Below, in pieces: positions 1 through 10,919 of a stretch of DNA of 64,000 bases (position 1 is the first letter of the stretch; every line of letters starts with the position of its first letter). Position numbers and translations under genes: made by a program. The notes below the pieces were generated by a model. It worked only from the letters and a program-made list of their open reading frames with translations, made no database searches and was not told the origin of the DNA. Source of the stretch: Petaurus breviceps papuanus (taxonomy: Eukaryota > Chordata > Mammalia > Diprotodontia > Petauridae); contig JAMXIF010001194.1 in NCBI GenBank assembly GCA_028583685.1, forward strand, positions 2,415,415 to 2,479,414, read 5' to 3'.

Positions 1-49
<49 letters not shown>

Positions 50-54
50 ACACA
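1..54. repeat. (TG)n microsatellite
   Basis: Uninterrupted TG dinucleotides from the window edge to about 47, then acacac. The true left end is outside the window. Confidence 0.95.
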
Positions 55-688
55 CTTCATGTCTTCCAAACTAGTCTGGAAGTTCACTGAAGGCAGGGAC
101 TGTGACTCACAATTTTTCTCACATATCTGGTACTACACTATGTCCTGCCACAAGTTGCTGCTTAATCGAGACTTTGCTGATTCGTTTGCTGCATTTCTCA
201 GAATCTGAGGCTCAAATGAACCAGAAAGTACCCCAAAATCCTCTAGGTCAGCCTGACCTGGGCTGAGAGGGGATCAGCAGTCCTGAGAATAGGTCATCTA
301 GCTTATTCTTGAATATCACCACACTGACTGGAAACTCATTATCTTTCAAGGCATTTCCAGTATGCTTTTGGTTCGTTCTGATTGTTGGGGATTTTTTCCT
401 CACAATTAAGATGGACATTTCTAACTGCTAGGAAGATCTGGAATTGTAACACAGAACCACAGAATGCTACCGCTAAAGAAGCCTCAGAGAACATGTGGTC
501 CAACATTAAGCTAAAATCTCCCTCACTCTGTCACAAAATCATAGATGCTCCCAGTTCAGGAGGTATATAGTGATCCTTTCTATAACACAGGCTCTGCTTA
601 AAGTCTTCCAAGGATAGAAGACCCACTATGGAACCCAAGGCAGGCTTCAGGATAGTTCAGATTGACATGCTTTTAATTTCTTCTTGTA
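55..688. other. Intron, nothing recognised
   Basis: No exon, RNA gene or interspersed repeat that I can name. Short open frames here show no family resemblance. Confidence 0.5.
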
Positions 689-1270
689 CAGTCATTTCAT
701 CCATGTCCAATTCTCTGTGACCCCATTTGGAGTTTTCTTGGCAAAGATACTGGAGTGGTTTGCCATTTCCTTCTCCAGTTCATTTTACAGAAGAAGAAAC
801 TGAGGAGGGGCGGCCAGGTAGCACAGCGAGTAAGAGCACCGGCTCCAGTGTTGAGAAGACCTGGAGATCGAATCCCGGGCTCAGACACTTAGCACCCACC
901 CAGAAACACCTGGCCGTGTAACCTTGAGCAAGTTACTTAACCCCAATTGCTTAGGGGAGGCCAGGTGGCTCAGCGAGTAAGAGCACCGGCTCCAGTGTTG
1001 GGATGACCTGGATCGAATCCTGGGCTCAGATACTCACCACCACACCCAGAAATAACTGGCCGTGTAACCTTGAGCAAGTTACTTAACCCCAATTGCTTAA
1101 AAAAAAAAGAAGAAACTGAGGAAAACAGGATTCAGTGACTTACCCAAGGTCACACAGCTAGTTAATGTGTGAGGTTGAATTTGAACTCAGTCCTCCTGAC
1201 TCTAGAGAAGGCACTCTAACCTCTCAAGGTTTTTCAGGTACTACATATACTGTACCACCTAGCTGCCCCT
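689..1270 (-). mobile_element. Mar-1 SINE, split by a later SINE dimer
   Basis: The left part (689-806) is the RTE/Bov-B-like tail read backwards: tgtccaattctctgtgacc, ggagttttcttggcaaaga, ggagtggtttgccatttcc. The right part (1107-1270) is the CORE region (cccaaggtcacacagctag) and tRNA-like head (gtaccacctagctgcccc). The gap is filled by the insertion at 807-1106. Confidence 0.85.
807..1106 (+). mobile_element. Head-to-tail SINE-B dimer with target-site duplication
   Basis: Two near-identical units, 807-953 and 954-1098, each with an A-box-like head (cagcgagtaagagcacc) and B-box-like gatcgaatcc. Unit 1 joins unit 2 with no poly-A between; only unit 2 has a poly-A tail. A 15-16 base direct repeat (agaagaaactgagga) at 791-806 and 1107-1122 flanks the pair, so it went in as one piece. 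Confidence 0.85.
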
Positions 1271-1282
1271 GTGACTTCCTTA

Positions 1283-1570
1283 CCCTGAGCTAAAAACTCC
1301 CCTCTTTCCTACTTCTACCCACTGTTCCTAGTTCTACCCTTTTGAGACCACGCAGAATAGGACAGCCCTTCCAGTATTTAGGGACATATCAAGTAGACCT
1401 TTTAAGGCAGCTGCCATGCCCCCTCTCTCTGTCTGTCCTTCCCCTAACCAAACATTCCTCACTCCTTCAGCAGAGTCTTGCAGGGTATGGCCTTGAGACA
1501 CTTATCAACCTGTTTATTTACCCTCCTCCGGATCTACTCATCTGTCAATGCCGTTCTTGAAATCTGACCA
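1283..1570 (-). repeat. CR1/L3-type LINE fragment
   Basis: Matches the antisense pattern known from CR1-clade 3' ends: ccctcctccggatctactca then tgtcaatgccgttcttgaaa. The same family appears at 49315-49630. Diverged; orientation inferred from the CR1 pattern. Confidence 0.45.
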
Positions 1571-2195
1571 GCACTAATCCATAGAAGGAAATACCAAAGC
1601 AAAAACAGAAGCATTGTTTCCCTCATCCTGGACACTATTCCCCCATTAAGGCAGCCTGAGACCATGCCATTCCACTATCTCAGGATGGCTGTTTGTTTAT
1701 TCGGGGGAGTGACCATGAGTTCGGGAAGGGTTTGATAGCAAAATTCAAGCTCTGAGTAGCCCAATCAGGATGGAGAAGCGTATCTGAATGAAAAATGGGT
1801 GACAATTGGAGGATCATTTCTGAAAGGCTCCTCATCACAAGATTATCCAAAGCTAAAGCGTCATGAAAACCCTCTACTAAAGCACATCAGGGCTGAGACA
1901 TGCATCAGCAGAGAAAATTCCCACACTGACAAAAATAACAATTTGGCTAAAGATTATGCTAGAGTTTTTGGTCACCATAACATATCACTGACTCATACTA
2001 AGCTTTTAAGTCCCCTAAAAAATCCCAGGTGCTTTTCAGATGAACTACAAAATCATGACTCTCCTGTCCAATACACACACAGTTCCTTTGCTTTTCTTTA
2101 TTTAAAAAAAAATAAACTGGACAGGACTTTAAATTTAGATTCATTATATTTCATCTTGTTAGATTTGAACCACTGCTCCAACTTACCAAGGAGTC
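1571..2195. other. Intron, nothing recognised
   Basis: Contains a 133-codon open frame on the plus strand (1799-2200) with no recognisable domain, no splice context and ordinary intronic composition. I see no reason to call it a gene. Confidence 0.45.
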
Positions 2196-2330
2196 CTTGA
2201 TTCAACCAGTCAAACAATATTAAGTGCCTACTACAAACCAGGCACTACGTACTAGTGATACAAAGAAAATGAATGAAACGATCCTTCCTCACAAGGAGCT
2301 AATATTCTAATGGGAAGGACAAAGAGTATA
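2196..2330 (-). repeat. L2 LINE 3' end
   Basis: Reverse-complement L2 terminus: ttaagtgcctactacaaacc, then aaggagctaatattctaatg. Confidence 0.7.
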
Positions 2331-2774
2331 TACCTAAATATATAAAGAAAAAATATATAAAGAGATAAGTAGTTAGATATAAAGTTGTTTGGGAATAGTT
2401 GGTAGGAGAATCAGGAATTGAACTGGGTTCTGATTCAACTACTCTCCCCATCTATCAGTTTGCCATCAATGCCTTCATCCAAGTCACTAATGATAGCTAT
2501 AAAATGACCTACCCAAAGTCCCACCCTCCCCCACTGCTCCAAGTTGTTTGCTCCTGAAGGCCCTAGATCAGGTGTGAAACCGGCAACTATGTCTAAAGAA
2601 TTTCTGAGTATGGGAGAGGGCTGAATTCCTGGGTAATATAGCCTGGTTCCCATATTCATTCAGTCCATACTTCAATTTCTAACCTAGTCTGGAGTCAGTT
2701 TCCAAACATACCTAGGAAGACCCAGAAACTCATTTATGGTTTCCAGAACTCAGTCTGGTGAGACTAAGTCCCTG

Positions 2775-2895
2775 TAAGAATATGAGATCACTGAGAGAAG
2801 GGACTGGTTTTGTTTTTCTTTGTACTCATTAAGCTTAACACAGTGCCTGGCATATCCCTAATTATTAACTAATTAATAATTCATTAAAACCATGC
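2775..2895 (+). repeat. L2 LINE 3' end
   Basis: L2 terminal pattern: gagagaagggactggttttg, ttaacacagtgcctggcata, then AT-rich end. Confidence 0.65.
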
Positions 2896-3139
2896 TTATT
2901 TATTAATAAATGCCACCTATTGACAGATGTAAGAGAGGAGCCACTGCAGTCCACCTAAGATCTCTTCTTTTCTCAGTAAAGAGATGAAACATTCACAAGA
3001 CAAAAAGCTACTGGGAGGGATGCAAGTGGAGAATATGCTGCCCCTTCACTAGATCACAGCTCTCAATCATCCACAGAAATCAAGAAGGATACTCAAGGGT
3101 CCCAGGCAAAAGGCAAATGTTCCTGGGCTTCTAGGACAG

Positions 3140-3500
3140 TCCCTGAAGAAAGGACAAGCTCCCACTTGTGACTATTCTTTTATACTGGCTGGCCTCCAAG
3201 TCCACAATGCTCTGCCCCCTCACATCTACCTCTTAGGCTCCCTGGCATCCTTTGAGACTCAGCTCACAGAATTCCTTCTGCAGGAGGCCTTTCCCAGCCT
3301 CCGGCAGTTCCTAGTGCCTTCTCCTGCAAGATTACTTTCCATCTACCTTGTATATATCTTGCACGGACAAAATTAATGTTTTCCCCCATTAAATTATAAT
3401 CACTTTGAGGACAAGAATAGTGTTTCTGCCAGCTCTTCGTACAATTCCTGGAACACAGTCATTGTTTTATAAATACTTATTGAACAATTATTGACTGATG
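3140..3500 (+). repeat. L2 LINE 3' fragment
   Basis: Reads as the L2 C-terminal RT/3' UTR: tttgagactcagctcacaga, gaggcctttcccagcctccg, then aatacttattgaac end. Confidence 0.75.
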
Positions 3501-3532
3501 TGTGTGTGTGTGTGTGTGCGCGCGCGCGCGCT
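3501..3532. repeat. (TG)n(CG)n microsatellite
   Basis: About ten TG then six CG dinucleotides directly behind the L2 3' end. Alternating purine-pyrimidine of this kind can adopt Z-DNA. Confidence 0.9.
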
Positions 3533-3589
3533 TTCTGTCTGCAGCACAATTGTATGGGTAGATAACTAACAGTGGAGATAAATTAAGTC

Positions 3590-4350
3590 ACTAATCCCAA
3601 CTGGCTCTATTTTCTACATGGACTGTTTTAAAGCCATCACTCCTCTACTCAAAAACCTTCAATGCTTGACAACTACCTATCAAATAGAGCAGCTAGATGC
3701 CACAGTGGAGATAGAGCACCAGGCCTGGAGTCAGGAAAGCCTGAGTTCAAATCCAGCCTTAAACACTTACCAGCTCTATGACCTTGACCAAGTCACTTAA
3801 TTTCTGTCAACTATCAAATGGGTATAATAATAGTACCTATTCCCAGGGTTGTCATAGGGATCAGACAAGATATTTGAAAAGCACAGTGTCTGACACATAA
3901 TAGGTATCATCATCATCATCATGGCATTTCCTGATCCTAACATTCAAGTCACTCCACAGTCTAACTCCAACCTACCTATCCTTAGTCAAGCGAGACCACA
4001 CTCAATCTCCCATTCTTAGTCCCTGATCTTTTCATCTCCATGCCTTTGCCTAGGACATCCCAAATGTTTTGGAACAGTCTTTTTCCTTCTGTTGAGTCAT
4101 TCTCTTCTTTCAAGGTCTAGCTCTTGGCCACGTCTACCAAGAAGCTTTCTCTGACTCTAGAGGTGACAGTGATAAATACTTCCTTAGCCATCTAGCTACT
4201 GTGCACTTTTTTCACTCTCCTTTATATCATAGGTTTTTTGTGAGTGTGCTCCTCCCATCCCCAAGTAGAGTGTAAACTCCTGGAGAGCAAGGCGTGTGTT
4301 GTATCTCCACAACTAGCACAGAGCTTTGCACAGTGATAGTACATAATGGA
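3590..4350 (+). repeat. L2 LINE interrupted by a MIR
   Basis: Left arm 3590-3687 has ccatcactcctctactcaaa (the L2 RT motif HxTPLLK-like). The right arm from about 3926 runs through tgcctttgcctaggacatcc to aagtagagtgtaaactcctg and the L2 end. The MIR at 3688-3925 sits between. Confidence 0.75.
3688..3925 (+). mobile_element. MIR-type SINE nested in L2
   Basis: tRNA-like head (gcagctagatgccacagtgg), B-box region gagttcaaatcc, and the L2-like tail with gggtataataatagtaccta and gtgtctgacacataataggt, ending in an (ATC)n run. Confidence 0.8.
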
Positions 4351-4469
4351 CAATTCTCAAACTGAATTGCTTTTGCAATTATACTAAGAAAATAACTCAA
4401 ATGTCCTTCCTCTTTTAAGACAGCATGGTGTAATAAAGAGCATTGAATGTTATTTAATTAGATTGGCTA

Positions 4470-4685
4470 AGCTTGGCACCACCGATGATCGATCATAGAT
4501 TTCATGCTGGAAGGGACCCTGGAGTCCATAAATTCCAAACTTTTCATTTTCAGTGAAGAAACTAAAGCAGATAGCCTTATCCAAGGTTACCAAGTTTGTA
4601 AGAGGCAGAGCTGAGATTGGAAACCAGAACTTCCTGACTCTATCCTCTAGTAATGCTGCCTCTCCCCTTTCACAAAGGTAGCTTA
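4470..4685 (-). mobile_element. MIR3-type SINE
   Basis: Starts with the reversed CR1-like tail (ctggaagggaccctggagtc) and continues with the reversed CORE and head (ccaaggttaccaagtttgta). Confidence 0.7.
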
Positions 4686-5129
4686 CTATGTACATTGCCA
4701 GAGTTAATATGTTGGTTAGTTTTGCTGAGCTGCCTGTTTTCCCTCTCTTGCACAGGATGACTTTTCTAGGCAGGGGAAGGCAGAATTTGGAAATGAATAT
4801 AAAAAAATATCAATTAAGATGTTAAATTAAAAACAAATGATATTATTTCAATCTCTGTTCCTCCTAGCCCTTTCTGCCTTTTCAGGTCTTAGATCATGGC
4901 TTCTTTCTCCCTCTAGGAGGTAACCTTTGCTCCTCAACTTGTGCTAAGTCTGCAGAAACCTACCTGGGCAGACGCCCTTCCCATCCTCCATGCTGGGGAA
5001 GGCAGGTTGGGATCAGGCAGGTTGGAGACATATAGCATAGTACTGATGGCAGAAGGAGCCAGAGGGTATCAAGAGAAAGTGGGGAAATGAGAAGCAAAAA
5101 GCCCAACTGGAACAACCTCTTTGTTTAAC

Positions 5130-5300
5130 CACTCAGTCAATTGATCAATCAATAAACATTTTTTAAGGATCTATTCTGGGTCAGGTGCTGTTCTAGGTCC
5201 TGAAGATACAAAGTTCAAAGAATGGAACAATCCCATCTCACAAGGAAAACTCACTTTCTGATGGGAGAAATGAGTACATATAGAAACACCCACAGCCAAC
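5130..5300 (-). repeat. L2 LINE 3' end
   Basis: Reverse-complement L2 end: attgatcaatcaataaacat, ttctgggtcaggtgctgttc, then tctcacaaggaaaactcact. Confidence 0.7.
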
Positions 5301-5449
5301 TGTGTGTTCCCAGCCTGCTGAAACTAAAGTTATTACATTCACCACTACAGAGAGAAAAGGAATCCAAATACAGAAACTTCAGAAGTCTCTACTGGAGAGT
5401 TAATGGCCTGTCAGAGAAAGAGATCTGAACTGTGACTCTCAAGGCTGAC

Positions 5450-5630
5450 AGACTTAGAGGTGACCTCATTCACAATTAGAAACCACTGGTTCAAATTCTG
5501 ACTACCACTTACTAGCTACGTATGGTCCCAAGGGCAAGTCACATAACTAATCTGAGCTTTACTTTTCTCTTCCATAAAATGTGCATCACCTCCTTCATGA
5601 GAACCCCATGACAGAAAGGTTCAGTAAACT
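5450..5630 (+). mobile_element. MIR SINE, degraded
   Basis: Head-B box ctggttcaaattctgactac, CORE gcaagtcacataactaatct and a tail with gtaaactgtaagg. Confidence 0.6.
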
Positions 5631-5780
5631 GTAAGGGACACTAGAAAGATGAGCTATGAATTTATAGCCATTGACAGAAAGATGATTTAGTCAAGGGACA
5701 GAACGAGATATTGTTGGAGAGGTCCCATGTGAGAATCTGTTTTGCTTGACTAAGCATGGTTGTTAAAAGAAAAGGTTTGT

Positions 5781-5860
5781 GACCTTGGCCAAGTCACTTA
5801 ACCCCAATTGCCCTGCCTTCCCTCCTCCAAAATAAATAAACAAATTTTTTTTTTTTAAAA
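5781..5860 (+). mobile_element. 5'-truncated WSINE-type SINE
   Basis: Only the 3' third is present (gaccttggccaagtcactta, ccccaattgccc, A-rich tail). Direct repeat aaaggtttgt at 5771-5780 and 5861-5870 marks target-primed insertion of a truncated copy. Confidence 0.75.
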
Positions 5861-5870
5861 AAAGGTTTGT

Positions 5871-7990
5871 TTGCTTGTTTTTAATTTGGGGACAAGAATA
5901 ATGGGGTTAGTGATGCTGAAAGAAAAGAGTAAAAGAAAGAAGACAGGGCATTGAAGCATTTTTTTTAAATGCAGAGAAGAAAACAGAAGAAAGTTCAGAG
6001 AGAGACAGAAAGAACAGGACAGCTTAAAAATGAATGTGTTGATAACAATGTCACAGAAGCCAAGTGAGGAGAAAATGTTCAGAGGGTATAGAGACAAAAA
6101 GGGGAAGATTGGAAGATTTTCATTAAAAGACAGTAATTAAAAGATTATGGGGACTTTAAAAAGAGAAACTCTCCTTAATGATGGTTTCAAGAATAGTATT
6201 TTAAAGAATGGAGAAGTAAATGAATAGAGAATTGGAAATAACAATCATAGACACTTATTTCAGGGGAAGGTGTCAATAGTCTCAGGGAAAGAACACTGAA
6301 TTTGGGAGAAAGAAAAATTCATTGTGTGATTCTCTCTATAGGCAAAAATAATTTTGTAAAACATTAAGGGAAAATAATAAGAGTAAATGATACTTAAATA
6401 TTTACTGATAAATATCCTGTTTGAGAAGAATGGTAATTAAATATTATTTCAAAATACATTTTTTACCACTCAGTATAAAACAGTAATAGAAAATACTGAA
6501 ACTTTGTGCCTCATATCAAAGACAGTGGGAAGATCCTAACATTGTCATTATGGGAAACATCTGATCTGGAGGATAATGTATTTTATTTGACCTAGTACAG
6601 CTCTACTTGCTGGGAGAGAGATGAGAGTTCAGTTGGCAAACAATTAAGAAGCATAACATTTTGATAAGACCTTGTGTAAACCATATTGTGCTAAGCAGGG
6701 TGGAGTGTTTTATTGTGAGGCAAGTCCCCCATCTTGCTATCCCAGCTACTCTTTGATGAGTAATATTTACTCAAAGGTTGAATTCCAGGGGATATTTGTG
6801 TAGATGTGAATAAGCACACAAGCGTGGGAGATTAAAGATTAGAAGAAAGATTAAATGAGAATTTAACTAGCTAAGTAATGGTGTTTTTTTAATCTATGTG
6901 ATATTGTAATTATGGAATACTCCAGAATATTCCTATCAATGTTCATAAAGAGGCTTGAAGTTTGGAAAAGGAAGAATAAACTGTAGATAAACAATAATAA
7001 TCCATTTGCAAAATGTCCTTTCAAAGAAGGGTTTCCTTTTATCTTTATTAAAATACTTTTCATATTACAGAAATATCTTCAACTACCATAAAAAAAATGA
7101 ATGTGTTGGATTATATACTTTTAAAAATATAAGCTGTATATAAGAGATTTATGGTTTCATAAATAATCTTTTCTGTTTGTTTCTCAAGTTCTAGGTAAAG
7201 AATTTAAAAACTAAAAACCATCCTTTGTACACTAAATAATATTTCACTATGTATTATTATTTTTCAAATATATCTAGTCACTGCTGTGATGGAAACAATA
7301 CAAATTCATTTAAAATCATGGTTCCAATATAGCGTGGGTCAACATAAACAATGAAATGGGAATTTGGGGGGGGGGGGGTTTGCAGGAGTCACAGATGACA
7401 CATGAAGGCCGGCAGACAACACAGAAAAAGTTCTTTTTCATTCGGCATTTTTACTTAAGATTGACCTACATATATAATACCTAATCCAGATTTTACAATA
7501 AGGTACTGTAAAGACCCCATAAAAGAAAAAATTCAGACTTCTCTAGTACAAAGGGAGGGCCAAGAAATTTTACATGGACTGTCTGGTTTGCAGGGGTGCT
7601 GTACCCCTAACCCCTGTGATGTGGAAGGGATAACTAAAAATAATTCATAGTACCTTTTTATCATTATTAGTATCGATACTAACAGTACAATCACCACTGT
7701 TGGATAAATATTAACCTAAAATACATAAAGGTTCTGTGATTTCATTGGTGTGAGTATTCTTTCTGCCAACACTGATCAGAGCCCTCCATGCTTCAGTGTA
7801 GGGCTATGGCAAGAGAAAAAAATCACTTGCTGATCAGGTTTCTTTTGATGAGAAACTTTTATCTAGGCTGATTTTTGACAGTCTGTTTCCAAGTTTCTAC
7901 TCAAAGCCTCTCACCAGGTTGGCAGGATCAGCCAAAAGCTCATTCTCACCACTGGAAGAGTCTTCTATTAGGAAGCTAGGTGAACTAGAC
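5871..7990. other. AT-rich intron with no recognised element
   Basis: About 2.1 kb without a SINE, L2 or exon I can identify, unusually long for this window. A-rich and purine-rich at first (5920-6110), with a 13-G run at 7366-7378. Old unrecognised LINE or transposon remains are possible. Confidence 0.5.
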
Positions 7991-7994
7991 TCAC

Positions 7995-8490
7995 CTCATT
8001 ACCATAAGGATGCATCTCCACTGGCTCCCCATGACATCTAGCATCTAAAACCCTTCATAATCTGGCTCCAGCTGACTTTTTCCAGGCTGAGTTCATATTT
8101 TCCCCCTTTGTACATTTTTTCATTCTAATCAAACTGTCCCACTTGTGGTCTCACATACACTGCATTTGTAAGACGTCCACACCTTTTCAAAAACTCTCTG
8201 GTCTCTGTAATACCATCCCTCTTCACCTTCAATAGCCTGCTTGAAAGCGCAGCTTTGCCATCTCCCACAGGAGGCTTTTTCTGATGCCCAACCCCCACCC
8301 CAGATGAAAAGAAGCTTCCAATTCCCAACCCTCAGCAATTACTATAGCCGATTTTGTTTTTGTGTATATACATGCTTCCCCCCCCCAAAAAAAATGCACA
8401 GATGGTTTCCTTTTTATTTTTGCATTCCCAGAACCTAGAACAGTGGTTGGTACATAGCAGAATGTTAATAAATGCTTACTGAATGAATGT
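7995..8490 (+). repeat. L2 LINE 3' half-kilobase
   Basis: L2 RT end and 3' UTR: gcatctccactggctcccca, aacccttcataatctggctc, caggaggctttttctgatgc, then taataaatgcttactgaatg at the end. Confidence 0.85.
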
Positions 8491-8749
8491 GTTATGCGTG
8501 TAGAACTTTCTGCTATTATGGGATGGTATCCTTCTTCATCAGTTTCTACTCTGACAACAAGTCTGGAAGCAATTTAAAATCCAAGCCACACAGAGAACTA
8601 AGTCATCCCCATCTCTCCCCAGCCCAAGTCCCAGGCTCCCCACCCCCAGTCCCATCCTGCCTCCAACACAGATCTCATCTCCAGCTGCTGTAAAATCAGC
8701 CACATGGAAGCCATTCTGCTGCCTCAGCTCCAATTATCCACTCCTGCTG

Positions 8750-8775
8750 CCCACCCCCCTACCCCTACCCCCACC
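8750..8775 (-). promoter_or_regulatory. G-quadruplex motif on the gene-sense strand
   Basis: The plus strand has C runs ccc-a-cccccc-ta-cccc-ta-ccccc-acc. On the minus strand this gives four G tracts of 3-6 with 1-2 base loops (core GGGGGTAGGGGTAGGGGGG). Because PREX1 is read from this strand the motif would be in the pre-mRNA. Any function is inference. Confidence 0.6.
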
Positions 8776-9059
8776 AGGACTGGTTGATGGGGGAAGGGCA
8801 CCCCCCCCCAACAATATGGGATAATTGGCACTGTGCCACAGCATTATAAAGGCTGGGCCTCATTCCTGTTTAAAAAAAATTGTCAACTGCAATCCCTGTC
8901 TAGATTCTTGCCTGTATCTCTCCATTTCATTGAGTTACTCTGTTACTCAGTAGGGAATAAGGCCCATATTCGCCTCTCAGGCTAAGACCACAGTGGGTGT
9001 CACAGCAAAAAAACCCATCCAGAACTTCCTTCTTTCCCCAAATCTTCCCCTTCTTTTCT

Positions 9060-9300
9060 TTCTCACTGAAAGGCAATGTAGCATCACAGAACATTAACCC
9101 TGAAGTCAGGACAGACTTGGATTCAAATCCCATCTCAAAAATGTATTAACTATGGGAATTCAAGGCAAGTCACTGCAACTTGTAAAATGGAAAAATAGTA
9201 CTTGTACTTATACTGCAATACAGGGTTATTATAAGGAAAGCATCTTGCAAACTCTAAAATGTTCTAGAAGTACAATTATATGCTGGGATATAACAACCAA
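9060..9300 (+). mobile_element. MIR SINE
   Basis: ggattcaaatcccatctcaa, CORE gcaagtcactgcaacttgta and an L2-like tail with cagggttattataaggaaag. Confidence 0.7.
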
Positions 9301-9504
9301 GCTTTTCCTCAAAGAAGAGATATAAGAATGCATATCACTTCTTTCTTTGTGGAGGTGGGAAACTGAGTATGGAAAATTTTATTTAATGTTGGATTTGATT
9401 TATGTGTTGCTTAATTTTGCCAAACTGGTGGTTGTTTTTTATTCTTTTATAGGCTTTGTTATAAAGGAAGGGAAAGAATATACTGGGAAGTAAAAGTGAA
9501 ATAA

Positions 9505-9765
9505 CAATAATCATAGCAATTAACAACAACTAGCATTTACACAGCACCTACTATGGCACTGTGCTAATAAGTACATGTATATAAATATGTGTTCATATAT
9601 AATATACAAATATAGTCCCATTTTTAAAATGAGGAAATTAAGGCAGACAGATTAAGTGACTTGTCCAAGGTCACACAGCATAAGTATCTGAGCCCACATT
9701 TGAACTTCGGTCTTCCAGGCCCAGCGCTCTCTCCAATGTGTCACCTACCTTGCTCAAAAAAATAT
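9505..9765 (-). mobile_element. MIR SINE
   Basis: Reversed tail (agcatttacacagcacctac), CORE (cttgtccaaggtcacacagc) and head (tctccaatgtgtcacctacc), close to full length. Confidence 0.75.
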
Positions 9766-9849
9766 ATCAATAAAGCATTTAAAATTAATATTCTTACTTT
9801 CCTTCACTCTCCCTTTTTTCATGTCCTCTACCAAAATCTTAGGTGATCA

Positions 9850-9905
9850 ACAATATTAACCCTGAAGTCAGGAGACACTTGGTTCAAATCCCATCTCCAT
9901 AATCA
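9850..9905 (+). repeat. MIR head fragment, near copy of 9093-9145
   Basis: attaaccctgaagtcagga and ttcaaatcccatctc match the MIR at 9060 far better than two old MIRs should. Confidence 0.55.
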
Positions 9906-10089
9906 TAACAGCAGTGATCAAAATTTTGAGGTTGCCTCTGGATTCCAAAGGCCACTCATACACATCTGATTGTTAGCACATATCAGTACCTCCCAAAACC
10001 ATCTTCTAACAAAGTATGTTTTTGAGGTTATGGTTTTTAATAAGCCTTCCTTGAACACAGTTTTGTCATCTGTAAAGTGGGAATAGTAC

Positions 10090-10237
10090 TCTGTGTGTAT
10101 GTATGTATATTATGTGTATGTATGGGTACGTGCATACATATATACACATATATGTCTGGATGTATAGGTATGTGTGTATGTGGTATCTGTGTATATATGT
10201 AGGTATGTATATTATGTGTATGTATGGGTGGAGGTGG

Positions 10238-10291
<54 letters not shown>

Positions 10292-10295
10292 ACTT
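10090..10295. repeat. (TATG)n/(TG)n low-complexity array
   Basis: Imperfect TATG/TATA repeats to about 10240, then a pure TG run to 10287. A 27-base segment at 10101-10127 recurs exactly at 10203-10229. Low-complexity frames here are not genes. Confidence 0.9.
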
Positions 10296-10299
10296 GCTT

Positions 10300-10510
10300 T
10301 CTGCCCTATCAGAAAGTAAGATGCTTGCAAAGAGAGATTGCTTCATTCATTGCATTTCTCTCCATGGCCACTATTGCAATCCCTGACCTAAGTACAATAA
10401 TAAATGCTTGCTGAATGACCTGAGGCCCACAGAGAAGCAACTTAGCCAAGGTCATACAGCTAGTAAGCAGGAGAGCAGGGATTTGAACTCCAGTCCTCTA
10501 ACTCTAAACC
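10300..10510. repeat. L2 3' end (+) followed by MIR3-type fragment (-)
   Basis: 10305-10422 ends in ataataaatgcttgctgaat (L2, plus). 10425-10510 has aagcaacttagccaaggtca and catacagctagtaagc (reversed CORE). Confidence 0.65.
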
Positions 10511-10919
10511 TATATTTAAGAGTCTAAACCTATATATAAGAGTCTCTATCTGTCTGTCTATAAAACCAAACAGCATAAACCCAGAGACTGACTCCCTAAC
10601 AGCCAAGGTGATACCTGACATCTCCACTTCCCTCCTCCTTGCTCCCCTCCCCAAGAGGCCATGGGATAAGAGAGATAGCATATGGGTCTTCAGCAGTAAC
10701 ATCAGGAGCATCCCTCGATGACACTGCATTTCCCACTTAGCAGCTTTTCCCACAATACAACCTTATCACGTAGGTAACATGGATTATCACCTCCAGCTTT
10801 TCGTGGGATGGGGGACTTAGAGCATGAGCAATCTCACTGGTATAGGAAACTCCCAAGGGAGAGACCTCCTCTACAATACAGTTTAGTACCTTCTACATAG
10901 CTCAGCCGAAGAGAGGTAC

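Noticed and set aside
1799-2200. 133-codon plus-strand open frame
   Set aside because: No domain, no initiator context worth noting, and it runs into an L2 fragment. Treated as intronic chance.
3688-3800. tRNA gene candidates in SINE heads (A- and B-box like)
   Set aside because: All such heads in the window lead into CORE-SINE bodies and do not fold as complete cloverleaves; they are SINE promoters, not tRNA genes.
8838-8860. TATA-like cattataaaggctggg as an internal promoter
   Set aside because: It points to the plus strand, against PREX1, with no downstream exon or initiator evidence; a TATA-like word alone is not enough.
10037-10414. His-Thr and Cys-Val rich open frames
   Set aside because: Pure translation of TG/CA and TATG simple repeats.
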